Of a DNA stretch of 64,000 bases, positions 54,131-63,079 are shown one piece after another. Each line of letters begins with the position of its first letter. The first letter of the stretch is position 1. The DNA comes from Bacteroides fragilis (lineage in GTDB: Bacteria > Bacteroidota > Bacteroidia > Bacteroidales > Bacteroidaceae): positions 744,001 through 808,000 of the forward strand of contig NZ_CP018937.1 in assembly GCF_002849695.1 (NCBI RefSeq), in the 5' to 3' direction. A program made the position numbers and the translations under genes. The notes beneath the pieces are model-generated. The model was not told where the DNA came from and ran no database searches. It saw only the letters and a list, made by a program, of their open reading frames with translations.

Positions 54131-54550
54131 ATGAAAGATGTAGAGAAAACGATTGGGAATCTGATTGATAAGCAAAAGATCGCATTTATCGGATCTGTTG
54201 ATATAGAAGGCTTCCCCAATATTAAAGCAATGTTACAGCCCCGGAAGCGCGAAGGTATCCGGATTCTTTATTTTACCACCAATACCTCTTCTATGCGTAC
54301 CACTCAATACCTGAAGAACCATCATGCTTGTGTCTACTTCTGTGACTCTCGCTTTTTTAGGGGAGTTATGCTGAAAGGTAAGATGGAAGTGCTTACAGAT
54401 AATTCCACTAAAGAAATGATATGGAGAGAAGGCGATACGCTCTACTATCCGCTTGGCGTTACAGATCCGGACTATTGTGTACTGAAGTTTACCGCTATCA
54501 CCGGCAGGCGTTATGGAAACTTCAGTTCGGAAGATTTTGAGGTAGAGTAG
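54131..54550 (+). CDS. Pyridoxamine 5'-phosphate oxidase-fold protein (general stress protein type)
   Basis: 139 residues from the ATG at 54131. The split-barrel flavin-binding fold is indicated by KIAFIGSVDIEGFPNIKAML and IRILYFTTNTSSMRTTQYLK, then ACVYFCDSRFFRGVMLKGKM. Proteins of this group bind FMN, F420 or heme; enzymatic role unknown. A -7 box TACCTTTG (54092-54099) lies 32 bases upstream. The longer frame from 53954 runs inside the AraC gene and is rejected. Confidence 0.85.
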   Translation: MKDVEKTIGNLIDKQKIAFIGSVDIEGFPNIKAMLQPRKREGIRILYFTTNTSSMRTTQYLKNHHACVYFCDSRFFRGVMLKGKMEVLTDNSTKEMIWREGDTLYYPLGVTDPDYCVLKFTAITGRRYGNFSSEDFEVE

Positions 54551-54563
54551 GCTGTTTTCAATC

Positions 54564-57422
54564 TTAGAAGCTGATTGAAAACAGTGCTTCTACCTGGAAT
54601 TTTCCATAGTCGATCGGCTGGATCAGCCGTATGCCTGTCGTGAGCGGATAACTCATACGTAGCACATTCCAATCGAAAATAAGATCGCCTCCGTAAGAGC
54701 TTTGTGTGCTCCAGTTACTTTTGCGACTGGCTTGGTTACGTGACAAGTCATAAAAAAGATTTGCACGCAGCCTGCGTATGTAAATCAGTGAACTGATGCT
54801 CAGGTCGGGCGAAAGCAGGGGTAAAGCATAATCTGCTTTGAAGGCCCATTGTTGGCGGGTTTGATATTGGAAATGATATCCGCGAGGCTTTTCCAGCAGA
54901 TGTTTGGGGAGATACAGTGATTTATTGTCAAGGTCTTGATATTGGTAACCCAAGCGTAGCATCAATCCGTGATTCCTGATGATACCCGGCCAATAGGTAG
55001 TCAGCCGGGCAGCGTACAGACTACCGAAATTCTCCTTATTGAACGGGGTTTTCAAGTATTGCAGCCGAAGCTGGTAACCGTTTCGGGGAAGGATATCGCG
55101 TTGTGCTTTTCGTCTGTAATCATAAAATAGGATTTCCGGGAGAATGTATTGGAAGTTGCGATACTTTCCACTATGATACTCCTGATACTTATTGTTTGTG
55201 AAATAGTAAGTAAAAGCAGGCTGTATGCCTCGTATGCGTTGGTTACGTGTCAGGTTGAAAGGGAGGTAAACTCGCGCTTCCGCTTCCAGTAGATTGCGTC
55301 CGGGATAATATCCTTTGGTGATATCCTGACCTTTGTCATCTTTGGTCCAGCCGATATTGAAAGCCTTATCACCATAGTCGGCAGCAAGATTGATTATAGG
55401 GAACCAGCCCTGATAGGTGAATGACAGTTTACCGTGATGGTAGCCTTCGTCATAATACCAGCCGGCCTGCATGATGGCAGTGTTCAGTGTATTTTGTGAC
55501 ATAATGGTTGCTCCCGGCTTGACAATTGTACTTAAATCACTTGCACTGCTGTTCATTGCTTCGGCCACATCATAATAGAAAGGTGCCCAGCTGTGTATCT
55601 TGAAAGTATGTGTACCTTTATGATAGCGTTTGGGGGTGAAATCAATGCTATCCAGACGGGTAGAGTCAAGGTTGAACTGTTCTTGAGCAGCCAATGTTTC
55701 AACGAATGGCATCGGAGCAGGACGGGCTAAATCGGCCTTTTCAAATAGTAAGCTGTCAGTCGACAACGCAGCAATCCGGTATCCGTCTGCTTGATAATCA
55801 GCAAAAAGCAGATGGTTGCCTGACTGGGAAAATGAAGGATCGAATGCACCGAAACGAGCGGCTGTCAGCCGATAAACCTGTTTGTCGGAGAGATGAAGAC
55901 AGTAGATATTATTTGTGCCGTTGGCTCCCGACTCAAAAAAGAGTTTTCCGTCTTTCCAAGTAGGAGAGGTGATGTTGGCCGAGGTGGTTTTTATCAACTC
56001 CTTCCACTCTCCGGACCGCGGATTGAATTCCAACAGACTGGTTCCCGAATCGGTTACGGCTATGGAGAAAATATCAAGGCCTTCTCCGAATGTGAGTTCT
56101 TTGATAAATGCGTTGTCAGGTACGTCGAAAGAGGATAGCTCTTTTCCCTTTTCTGCATTTATCAATACAAGTTGGTTTTTGCCTTCTACAGTGGGGCGGG
56201 AGACCGCAATGGTCCGACCGGACTTGTCGATAGCCGGGACCAGATAACGTTGGCGCGGGGTGATTGTTTTTATCTGCTTTTTATCCAAATCATAATATTT
56301 CAGAACGGAATAGTTCTCGTGCGTCCAACGGAGCCCGGGAACCAATTCACTCCAGTAAATCCGGTTGTTCCGGAAGTTGAGACGACTATTGATACTTCCG
56401 ATATAACTCAGATGCTTTTCTTTACCGTTGCTGATGGCTACCAGAGAGTTTATATCTTTCAGTCCGGATTTGACGGCAATAATTACACTGTCATTGATCG
56501 ATTGGGGATATCGATAAGAGGTGTAGGTTTTTGAGGTAGAAGAGAGGTAGTCGGGCACAAGTGTACAGGTATCCTGTTTTTCCCATTCTTTCCGCAAGAA
56601 ATCGAATGTGTCGTGCTGAAGCCGTTTGAAACTGCTTCCTGTGTAATGCTTGAATGAGCCTTCAAATAATAAATTCCGGACATAACGGCTGGTACTTTTA
56701 TCCCAGATATCAGCTCCATAACGCTGGCGGGCATATGAAGCCATATCGTAGCCCAATGCATAATAAGTTCCTGTATAATTTTTGTAAGATCCCATTAACC
56801 ACTTGTCGAAAGTATAAGGCTTTCCGCCTGCTAATAATTGGGCACGATAGATCATGTTAAACTCCGGAAGACGTCCCCGTCCGCCATTTGACATGGCAGT
56901 TTCGGTGCTTACCGCATCTCCTTCGAGAAACCACACAGGAAGAAAAAAAGAGGCCACGCCGGCTGCCTGTTCACCTATTATATAATAAAGAGGTTTGAAG
57001 ATACCATGCATCACCTTTCCGGTCTGGAATACGTGGCGCGACTCGTGCAATACCAGATGTTTATCCCAGCTTTGAGTACTTAGGTCCGAAGAAGGAGTTG
57101 TAATCAGTTCCATCCGTCTCGGTGCCCAGGAAACCATTCCGTTGGATTGCATGCTGGCCGGATGGAGAATGACCGGGAAACGGGCTTTGATCGGCTTTCC
57201 GATGGTCTTGGACATATGGGGATATACATTTTCAAGAAAGAGAGCATATCGATAGGCCATTGAATCATTTCCTTGCGGGTATACCAGATCATAGTGAGGC
57301 AGTTTCGCTATGTTCCATTTAAACCGGGCGGGATCCGACCCGTAATCCATGAATTGTGCATGAAGCCGGAGCGGTGCCAGCAGGCAAAGAAGCGAAAGAA
57401 ACAGATATTTGGATTGTAACAT
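54564..57422 (-). CDS. Outer-membrane protein with HExxH protease-like domain, propeller and beta-barrel
   Basis: 952 residues. After a signal peptide (YLFLSLLCLLAPLRLHAQ) a gluzincin-like domain carries the zinc motif HESRH (about residue 126, in LVLHESRHVFQTGKVM), with a downstream Glu in WFLEGDAVSTE. Next come TolB-type propeller repeats (YLVPAIDKSGRTIAVSRPT, FDPSFSQSGNHLLFADYQAD), and the last 330 residues form a beta-barrel (LSFTYQGWFPIINLAADYG, GYQLRLQYLKTPFNKENFG). This architecture resembles secreted metalloproteases with a barrel anchor, but the barrel at the C-terminus is unusual for a protease. Activity unproven. Confidence 0.78.
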   Translation of the reverse strand: MLQSKYLFLSLLCLLAPLRLHAQFMDYGSDPARFKWNIAKLPHYDLVYPQGNDSMAYRYALFLENVYPHMSKTIGKPIKARFPVILHPASMQSNGMVSWAPRRMELITTPSSDLSTQSWDKHLVLHESRHVFQTGKVMHGIFKPLYYIIGEQAAGVASFFLPVWFLEGDAVSTETAMSNGGRGRLPEFNMIYRAQLLAGGKPYTFDKWLMGSYKNYTGTYYALGYDMASYARQRYGADIWDKSTSRYVRNLLFEGSFKHYTGSSFKRLQHDTFDFLRKEWEKQDTCTLVPDYLSSTSKTYTSYRYPQSINDSVIIAVKSGLKDINSLVAISNGKEKHLSYIGSINSRLNFRNNRIYWSELVPGLRWTHENYSVLKYYDLDKKQIKTITPRQRYLVPAIDKSGRTIAVSRPTVEGKNQLVLINAEKGKELSSFDVPDNAFIKELTFGEGLDIFSIAVTDSGTSLLEFNPRSGEWKELIKTTSANITSPTWKDGKLFFESGANGTNNIYCLHLSDKQVYRLTAARFGAFDPSFSQSGNHLLFADYQADGYRIAALSTDSLLFEKADLARPAPMPFVETLAAQEQFNLDSTRLDSIDFTPKRYHKGTHTFKIHSWAPFYYDVAEAMNSSASDLSTIVKPGATIMSQNTLNTAIMQAGWYYDEGYHHGKLSFTYQGWFPIINLAADYGDKAFNIGWTKDDKGQDITKGYYPGRNLLEAEARVYLPFNLTRNQRIRGIQPAFTYYFTNNKYQEYHSGKYRNFQYILPEILFYDYRRKAQRDILPRNGYQLRLQYLKTPFNKENFGSLYAARLTTYWPGIIRNHGLMLRLGYQYQDLDNKSLYLPKHLLEKPRGYHFQYQTRQQWAFKADYALPLLSPDLSISSLIYIRRLRANLFYDLSRNQASRKSNWSTQSSYGGDLIFDWNVLRMSYPLTTGIRLIQPIDYGKFQVEALFSISF

Positions 57423-57480
57423 GAGCTGATTTTAAATAGTTATCTGTCGCAAAGCTATAAAAAAATCTCAGTCTGTTCTG

Positions 57481-58380
57481 TTAAATTCGTTTATACATCA
57501 AGAAATTAGTCATTTCTATGCCGTTCACATCGACCGTTTGTTCTTTTTCGGTGATATATCCGTGTTTTTCAAAAAAAGGCCGGGCGGTGATACTTACTTC
57601 CGAGTGAACCGATACAGCGCGACAATTGCGGGCATACTCTTCAGCTTTTCTCAACAGACTGGAAGCGATACCCCGATGCTGATATTGGGGATGGACGAAC
57701 ATGCTGTGCAGATACCCTTTAGGGTTGATAGAGGTGAATCCGGCTATTTGTGATTGTCTGATATCTTCTGCTAACAGAAAACATAAGTCACTTTGAAATA
57801 ATTCCTGCCAACGTTGTTGAGTTCCTCGTCCGATCCATGCTTGAATCTGTAGGTGATTATAATCGGCAGAACAAGTGTTCTGTACGCTTTGTGTAAACAC
57901 TGTTTGCAGCAAACCCATATCTTGGATCCTTGCTTTTCGCAGCCGGACGGGAGGAATTTGCAGGTGTAAAACAGGAAATGGCTTTCCCGTTCCGTCCAAC
58001 GCGTCGCGGCCTGTCACTTCAAATCCTTGATGTAGATAGAATCCTAATGCTGCCGTGTTTTGTTCATTTACGTCTACTTTATAAATGTGTTTTTCACGGA
58101 TGGCGAATTCAACCAGTTCACTGCCATAGCCTTGTTCCTGGGCCTTAGGACTGACAAATAGCATTTCGATACAATCGGTGCTCAGTCCCATGAAGGCAGC
58201 GATGGTTCCCGCATCTTCACGGATGACATAAAGTTGTACTGCGGCAAAGTATTCGTTCCGGATCAAAGGTTTATAAAACTGTATATCCGTTTCGGTCAGG
58301 AAGTGGTGGGTAGTGCGAACTGCCTCCTCCCAAACCTGAAGAAGCTCGTCATACTCGTGTATGTGGGGTTGTTCTATCAT
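57481..58380 (-). CDS. Double GNAT-family N-acetyltransferase
   Basis: 299 residues with two GNAT domains. The first (about 1-145) has LFVSPKAQEQGYGSELVEFA as the acetyl-CoA region; the second (about 148-299) has SMFVHPQYQHRGIASSLLRK. The A-motif glycines (QEQGYG and QHRGIA) are present in both. Substrates unknown; could be an amine or a protein N-terminus. It lies between the RluA-type gene and the barrel protein on the minus strand. Confidence 0.85.
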   Translation of the reverse strand: MIEQPHIHEYDELLQVWEEAVRTTHHFLTETDIQFYKPLIRNEYFAAVQLYVIREDAGTIAAFMGLSTDCIEMLFVSPKAQEQGYGSELVEFAIREKHIYKVDVNEQNTAALGFYLHQGFEVTGRDALDGTGKPFPVLHLQIPPVRLRKARIQDMGLLQTVFTQSVQNTCSADYNHLQIQAWIGRGTQQRWQELFQSDLCFLLAEDIRQSQIAGFTSINPKGYLHSMFVHPQYQHRGIASSLLRKAEEYARNCRAVSVHSEVSITARPFFEKHGYITEKEQTVDVNGIEMTNFLMYKRI

Positions 58381-58390
58381 TGGTTATTTG

Positions 58391-60010
58391 TTAAAAGTCA
58401 GCTTTCTTTTCAATATATATTCTTTGTCCGGACACCGGATGGGTAAATTCCAGACGTTCCGCATGTAAATAAAGCCTCTCCGCTCTCTTACCGTAGAGTT
58501 CATCGCCTGCGATGGGGCAATTCAGACCTGACGGATGGGCGGAGTGAACGCGTAACTGATGTGTACGTCCCGTTTGCGGGAAGAAAGCGATACGGGTTCG
58601 TCCGTTTTTGCGATCTATTACGCAGTATCGGGTGACAGCCTTTTTGCCTGATTCTCTGTCTGCTTTTTGTCTGGGCCTGTCAAGAAGATCCGGACAAATG
58701 GGAAGATCGATGGTTCCTTCGTCAGTCGGTAAGATACCTTCCAGCAGTGCTGTATACTGCTTTTTAATGCTGTGGCTTTCAAACTGCGCCTGTAAGTGCT
58801 GATGTACTTCCTTGGTTTTGGCTACCAACAACAATCCTGAAGTTGCCATGTCCAGTCGATGTACGATCATCGGTCCCGTAGCTTCAGGATAGCGGGCTCT
58901 GAGTAGACTGTAGGCGGACAGTTCCTCCGATTTTCCAGGTACGGAGAGTAGTCCTTCCGGTTTATGGATAACCAGAAGCCATTCGTCTTCAAAGAGAATC
59001 TCTATTTCCTTTGGCGGGGCAGGGGCTGTTGCCAAAGGATCCGGTTCGACATCCAGACCTTGTAACATGTGACGTAAAATGGGCCCGCATTTTCCTTTGC
59101 AGGACGGATAGTAATAACCGTGACGCCTGATTTCTGTTTTCGGTGATTCTCCCCACCAGAATTCGGCCATGGCAATGGGCTTCAATCCATTTAGGTAAGC
59201 ATATTGCAATAGCTTGGGCGCGGCACATTCACCTGCTCCGGCAGGTGGTATCTGCTGAATGGTTTGTTCGAAGATAGCACACAAGTTCTTGCTTTCTCCT
59301 CTGGCATTCAAAAAGCTGAATTGATGGAATAGCTTTTGCTGCAATGCCGCCGAACGGTTTTTGCGTTCTGCTTTGAGAGATTCAATCTGCGATGAAATAC
59401 TTTCCAGTTCTGCTTTCACTTCGGAAATTCGCTCTTTCCAATATCTTTCCAGACGTTTGAATTCTGCTTTCTGATATTGGCTTTCACGTATCATGGCAGC
59501 TTGTTCATCTTCATCCGGTTGCTGCTGCCGGCGCTGTTCCCGTTTTTCTTTTGCCGTTTTCAGAGTCTTTCTCGCTTCGGTCAATATCTGTTGTGATGAG
59601 GCTGTTTCTTTCGCCAGCCTTTGTTGGAGTTTCACATACCGGTCACTGTTTTGCAATTGTCCGATTCGGCGGTTGATAGCCGAGATTTGTTCTTCTTCTA
59701 TCTTGAAGAAACCATCCGGTTGCAACAAATCGTATACCGGTGGTACAAAGAAAGAGTGTGAATTGCTTCCGCACAAGTTACCCGAGAAAGCAGCCAGATA
59801 TCCCATTTGTCCGTTAGAAGTACGGACTATCAATACGCCGAACATTTTTCCTTTGTCCAATTCTTCTTTCCATCTTGTCTGTTTATTTATGTAAGCCTGT
59901 ACTTCTCCTGCTGCCATTACACATAACGGATGAGGAGTGTAATGGAAGGGATAAGTAAACAAGTGGGGCAATTCGATGCCGGCAATGGAGGTCTGGAAGG
60001 AATGAAACAT
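58391..60010 (-). CDS. RluA-family pseudouridine synthase with long coiled-coil N-terminal extension
   Basis: 539 residues. The catalytic Asp sits in MIVHRLDMATSGLLLVAKTK (about residue 393); HQHLQAQFESHSIKKQYTAL and RVHSAHPSGLNCPIAGDELY are usual RluA regions. In front there is an extra 310-residue part with a long charged helix (KTLKTAKEKREQRRQQQPDE, QYQKAEFKRLERYWKERISE), probably a coiled coil. Typical RluA enzymes are about 220-320 residues, so this is a longer Bacteroidetes variant. Acts on rRNA or tRNA; target unknown. Confidence 0.88.
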   Translation of the reverse strand: MFHSFQTSIAGIELPHLFTYPFHYTPHPLCVMAAGEVQAYINKQTRWKEELDKGKMFGVLIVRTSNGQMGYLAAFSGNLCGSNSHSFFVPPVYDLLQPDGFFKIEEEQISAINRRIGQLQNSDRYVKLQQRLAKETASSQQILTEARKTLKTAKEKREQRRQQQPDEDEQAAMIRESQYQKAEFKRLERYWKERISEVKAELESISSQIESLKAERKNRSAALQQKLFHQFSFLNARGESKNLCAIFEQTIQQIPPAGAGECAAPKLLQYAYLNGLKPIAMAEFWWGESPKTEIRRHGYYYPSCKGKCGPILRHMLQGLDVEPDPLATAPAPPKEIEILFEDEWLLVIHKPEGLLSVPGKSEELSAYSLLRARYPEATGPMIVHRLDMATSGLLLVAKTKEVHQHLQAQFESHSIKKQYTALLEGILPTDEGTIDLPICPDLLDRPRQKADRESGKKAVTRYCVIDRKNGRTRIAFFPQTGRTHQLRVHSAHPSGLNCPIAGDELYGKRAERLYLHAERLEFTHPVSGQRIYIEKKADF

Positions 60011-60025
60011 GCTATTTTATTGGAT

Positions 60026-63000
60026 TTAAACGGGATCTTGTGCGACAATTTTCAAAAGTTCCTCGAAGGAACTTACTTTATCATATTTAAGCTTTCCACC
60101 GTTTACATTCGCAAAATGTTTTTTGGCACATTCTATCTTTGCCCTTTCTATTTCCCGGTCTTGCAGGGAAGAATCGCTGGCTTTGGTTTCGGCTATAAAA
60201 TAAGGATACTTCGACAACTTTTGTTTGAAGACGATGGCCCAGTCCGGATGGTATTTTCCCATTGGAGTAGGGATATAGAAACTGTTGGGTAGTTTTACAT
60301 AAGCTTCTATTTCGTCATTTTCTTCCAGTTTTTCCATGAATGTTTTTTCATTTCGAGAGTCGAATCTCACATGGTCGTACAGATGTTTATCTGCTTTCAT
60401 TGTGTTTACTCCCAAACATCCTTGAACAGCTGCCTGGGTAAAGACCGATACATCATAGTACTGGTCGATTGGGCTATATTCGATATGTTGTACTATCAGA
60501 CGCGCTTTTTCTTCGTTAATCAGTTCCGAAGCCTTAATAATAAAATCTTCGGGATTATTTCTGAATTGGGCGAATACATTCGGTTTTATCCGGGCAAGAA
60601 TCTGAGCAACTGCCTTTCGGGTCAGATTTGTGGCGTTTGTGAGTTTACCGAGCAAGTCATATTTTACTTGATCGTTTGCCATGGCATCTATCTTTTCATA
60701 GTGCGCCTGATTGGGATCTACTTTAAATGCCTCTCCCGAAACCAAAGTTGCTTTAGACTTGATTTCGTCCATTTGGCCTGTAATGACAGAAAGATAGAGC
60801 TGGGGTACTCTTAACTTTTCATTTAAGCTCCCGATTGCTTTCTCTACCAATTCTTTTTCGTCAAACTTTACGGTGTAGGTTGACTTACTGCATAGCAGCT
60901 TCAGCAATTCCTGAAGTTTGCTGTTTTCAAGTTTATCTTTCGACAACCGAAGATTTATGTTGTATTTCCTTGCATCGTCCGGCTGCATCTCTCTTGGATT
61001 ATAGATAGAGGTTAGGATGGTCATGATAGACGCCTTATAATCGGTGAGCTCATCGTCGAAAATCACTTCTCCCTGTTTACGGTCATCATAGAATTTGTCC
61101 GTCAGTTCTCCTTTCTTGATATACTTGTTTTCAAGTAAAGAGTCGTAGATACTTTGTGCTATATCTTCGGTTGCTATGATGGTTTCACCATTAGGCAATC
61201 GGAGCGTCTTGTCCTTGAATAATTGGATAGTTACTTTTTGTGGGCGGTCGGCTATGGCTTCTGCCATTTCTGTCTGTAAGCCTTTGGCAAACGATTCATA
61301 CGATTCACTGGCTATCACGGTCAGTAGGTTGACACGATGCACTTCTTTGCCTAAAACGTTGGCGTCCATGCGATCTCCCTGTCCGTTTACGCAGAGGCGC
61401 AGCCCGCGTCCCACCTCCTGACGCTTGCGTACCTCTGCCGAACTTTGTTTTAAGGTACAGATTTGAAAGACGTTCGGGTTATCCCATCCTTCCCGCAGGG
61501 CGGAATGTGAAAAAATAAAGCGGATCGGCTCTTTTCGGTCAAGCAGGCGTTCTTTATTTTTCATAATCAAATCGTATGCCTCCTCATCTGTCGATTCTTT
61601 GGTTCCCCGCTCGGTTTTACTGTCAATCAGCTTTCCTTTTCTATCTTTGGAGAAGTACCCTTCGTGAGCTTTTGATGCCACGGTCGATTTTAGATAATTG
61701 ATATATTCCGGCTGATTGAATAACGAAAGGTCCAAGTGCTTTATGATATCGGTATATTCCTGTTCGAAAATCTCGGCATATTCTCCTTTTCCGTCTGGGT
61801 TATACTGGCGGTATTTGGCTACTTCATCGATGAAGAAAAGGGAGAGAACTTTGATGTCTTTCTCAAACAGTTCCTGTTCTTTCTTAATATGTGATAAGAT
61901 GGTTTCTCGTATCTGGATACGTCGTAGTTGAGTTTCGTTGACGCTACCCGTTATGTCACCTGCATAAAGCTTGATGCCGTTCCGGAAGGTGACGGAATTT
62001 TCAACGCCGTTGATATCTGTAATTACATAGTCGTTCCGGTATTCTTCCAGACGGTTTGATTTAGCGTACAAGTCATCATTTACTTTCAGAGCCCGTACTA
62101 CCTGATTCACTGCTTTGGTCCTTTTTATTTCGAATCCGATATTGGCAGTCGGATTTTTGTCCGGATACAGGTTTAAACCTTCCAGATAGACGAAGCCTTC
62201 AGTGGCTGTTGTTCCACTGATGGAAATGCCTTTGACGGCAATCTTCTTAACCAGTTTCAGGTTGTAAGCTTCCATCGCGTCCAGGCGATAGACCAGGTTA
62301 TAGAGTTCGCGGTGTGTAGCCGAATAACGCAGTGTGAACAGGGGATTGAATCGTTTCAATCCCTCTTTTGTTTTGGCTCCTTCTACCGACTGGGGTTCGT
62401 CGATAATCAGTATCGGATTCATTTGTGCAATCACATCGATAGGACAGCTGCCGCCAAAATCATCCAGCTTCATGTAGATGCGGCGGGCATCTTTGTTCGT
62501 TGCATTGAACTTCTGTGAATTGATGATCATTACATGGATTCTGCTGTCTGTGACAAATGCGTTCAATTCACCCAACTGTTTGGAGTCGTAGATGAAATAA
62601 GACAGAGGGGTGCTGTAATCCGAGGCAAAGTGTTCCTTCATAATCTCCAGGCTTTTGTGGACTCCTTCGCGGATGGCAACACTGGGTACGACAATGATGA
62701 ACTTGCACCAACCGTAGCGTTTATTCAGTTCGAAGATGGTTTTGATGTAGGTATATGTTTTGCCGACTCCTGTCTCCATCTCGATGGTGAGATTGTATTT
62801 CCCTTCCAGCGCTTCCGACGGTTTGATTTGTTGGGCACGCTGGATATCCTGGATATGTCTCAGAACCATCTCATCTGTGAGTTGGGGTACGACAGGGTGG
62901 TTACGGAATCCTGTAAACCTTTCGTAACTGGTCTGTCCGTCTTTCTTCCGGGTCTCTACTTGATAGTCGAGCATCTTGTATGGCTGCCCGGCAAAGACAT

Positions 63001-63058
63001 CACATACCGCTTTTGCTGCGTCTTCCTGAAACTTTTGATGTTTGAATTTTAATTTCAT
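60026..63058 (-). CDS. res: Type III restriction enzyme Res subunit
   Basis: 1010 residues. Walker A is at METGVGKTYTYIKTIFEL, the DEAD-type motif at IIDEPQS and motif VI at RQEVGRGLRLCVNGQGDRMD. The endonuclease domain near the C-terminus has the PD-(D/E)xK pattern: PDWAIVFKQK, then YFIAETKASD. It cuts DNA together with the Mod subunit after ATP-dependent tracking. The start is 21 bases after the Mod stop, so the pair forms an operon. Length and motif order are complete; no truncation seen. Confidence 0.95.
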   Translation of the reverse strand: MKLKFKHQKFQEDAAKAVCDVFAGQPYKMLDYQVETRKKDGQTSYERFTGFRNHPVVPQLTDEMVLRHIQDIQRAQQIKPSEALEGKYNLTIEMETGVGKTYTYIKTIFELNKRYGWCKFIIVVPSVAIREGVHKSLEIMKEHFASDYSTPLSYFIYDSKQLGELNAFVTDSRIHVMIINSQKFNATNKDARRIYMKLDDFGGSCPIDVIAQMNPILIIDEPQSVEGAKTKEGLKRFNPLFTLRYSATHRELYNLVYRLDAMEAYNLKLVKKIAVKGISISGTTATEGFVYLEGLNLYPDKNPTANIGFEIKRTKAVNQVVRALKVNDDLYAKSNRLEEYRNDYVITDINGVENSVTFRNGIKLYAGDITGSVNETQLRRIQIRETILSHIKKEQELFEKDIKVLSLFFIDEVAKYRQYNPDGKGEYAEIFEQEYTDIIKHLDLSLFNQPEYINYLKSTVASKAHEGYFSKDRKGKLIDSKTERGTKESTDEEAYDLIMKNKERLLDRKEPIRFIFSHSALREGWDNPNVFQICTLKQSSAEVRKRQEVGRGLRLCVNGQGDRMDANVLGKEVHRVNLLTVIASESYESFAKGLQTEMAEAIADRPQKVTIQLFKDKTLRLPNGETIIATEDIAQSIYDSLLENKYIKKGELTDKFYDDRKQGEVIFDDELTDYKASIMTILTSIYNPREMQPDDARKYNINLRLSKDKLENSKLQELLKLLCSKSTYTVKFDEKELVEKAIGSLNEKLRVPQLYLSVITGQMDEIKSKATLVSGEAFKVDPNQAHYEKIDAMANDQVKYDLLGKLTNATNLTRKAVAQILARIKPNVFAQFRNNPEDFIIKASELINEEKARLIVQHIEYSPIDQYYDVSVFTQAAVQGCLGVNTMKADKHLYDHVRFDSRNEKTFMEKLEENDEIEAYVKLPNSFYIPTPMGKYHPDWAIVFKQKLSKYPYFIAETKASDSSLQDREIERAKIECAKKHFANVNGGKLKYDKVSSFEELLKIVAQDPV

Positions 63059-63079
63059 TTCTGTACCTTCCTTCTCTGT

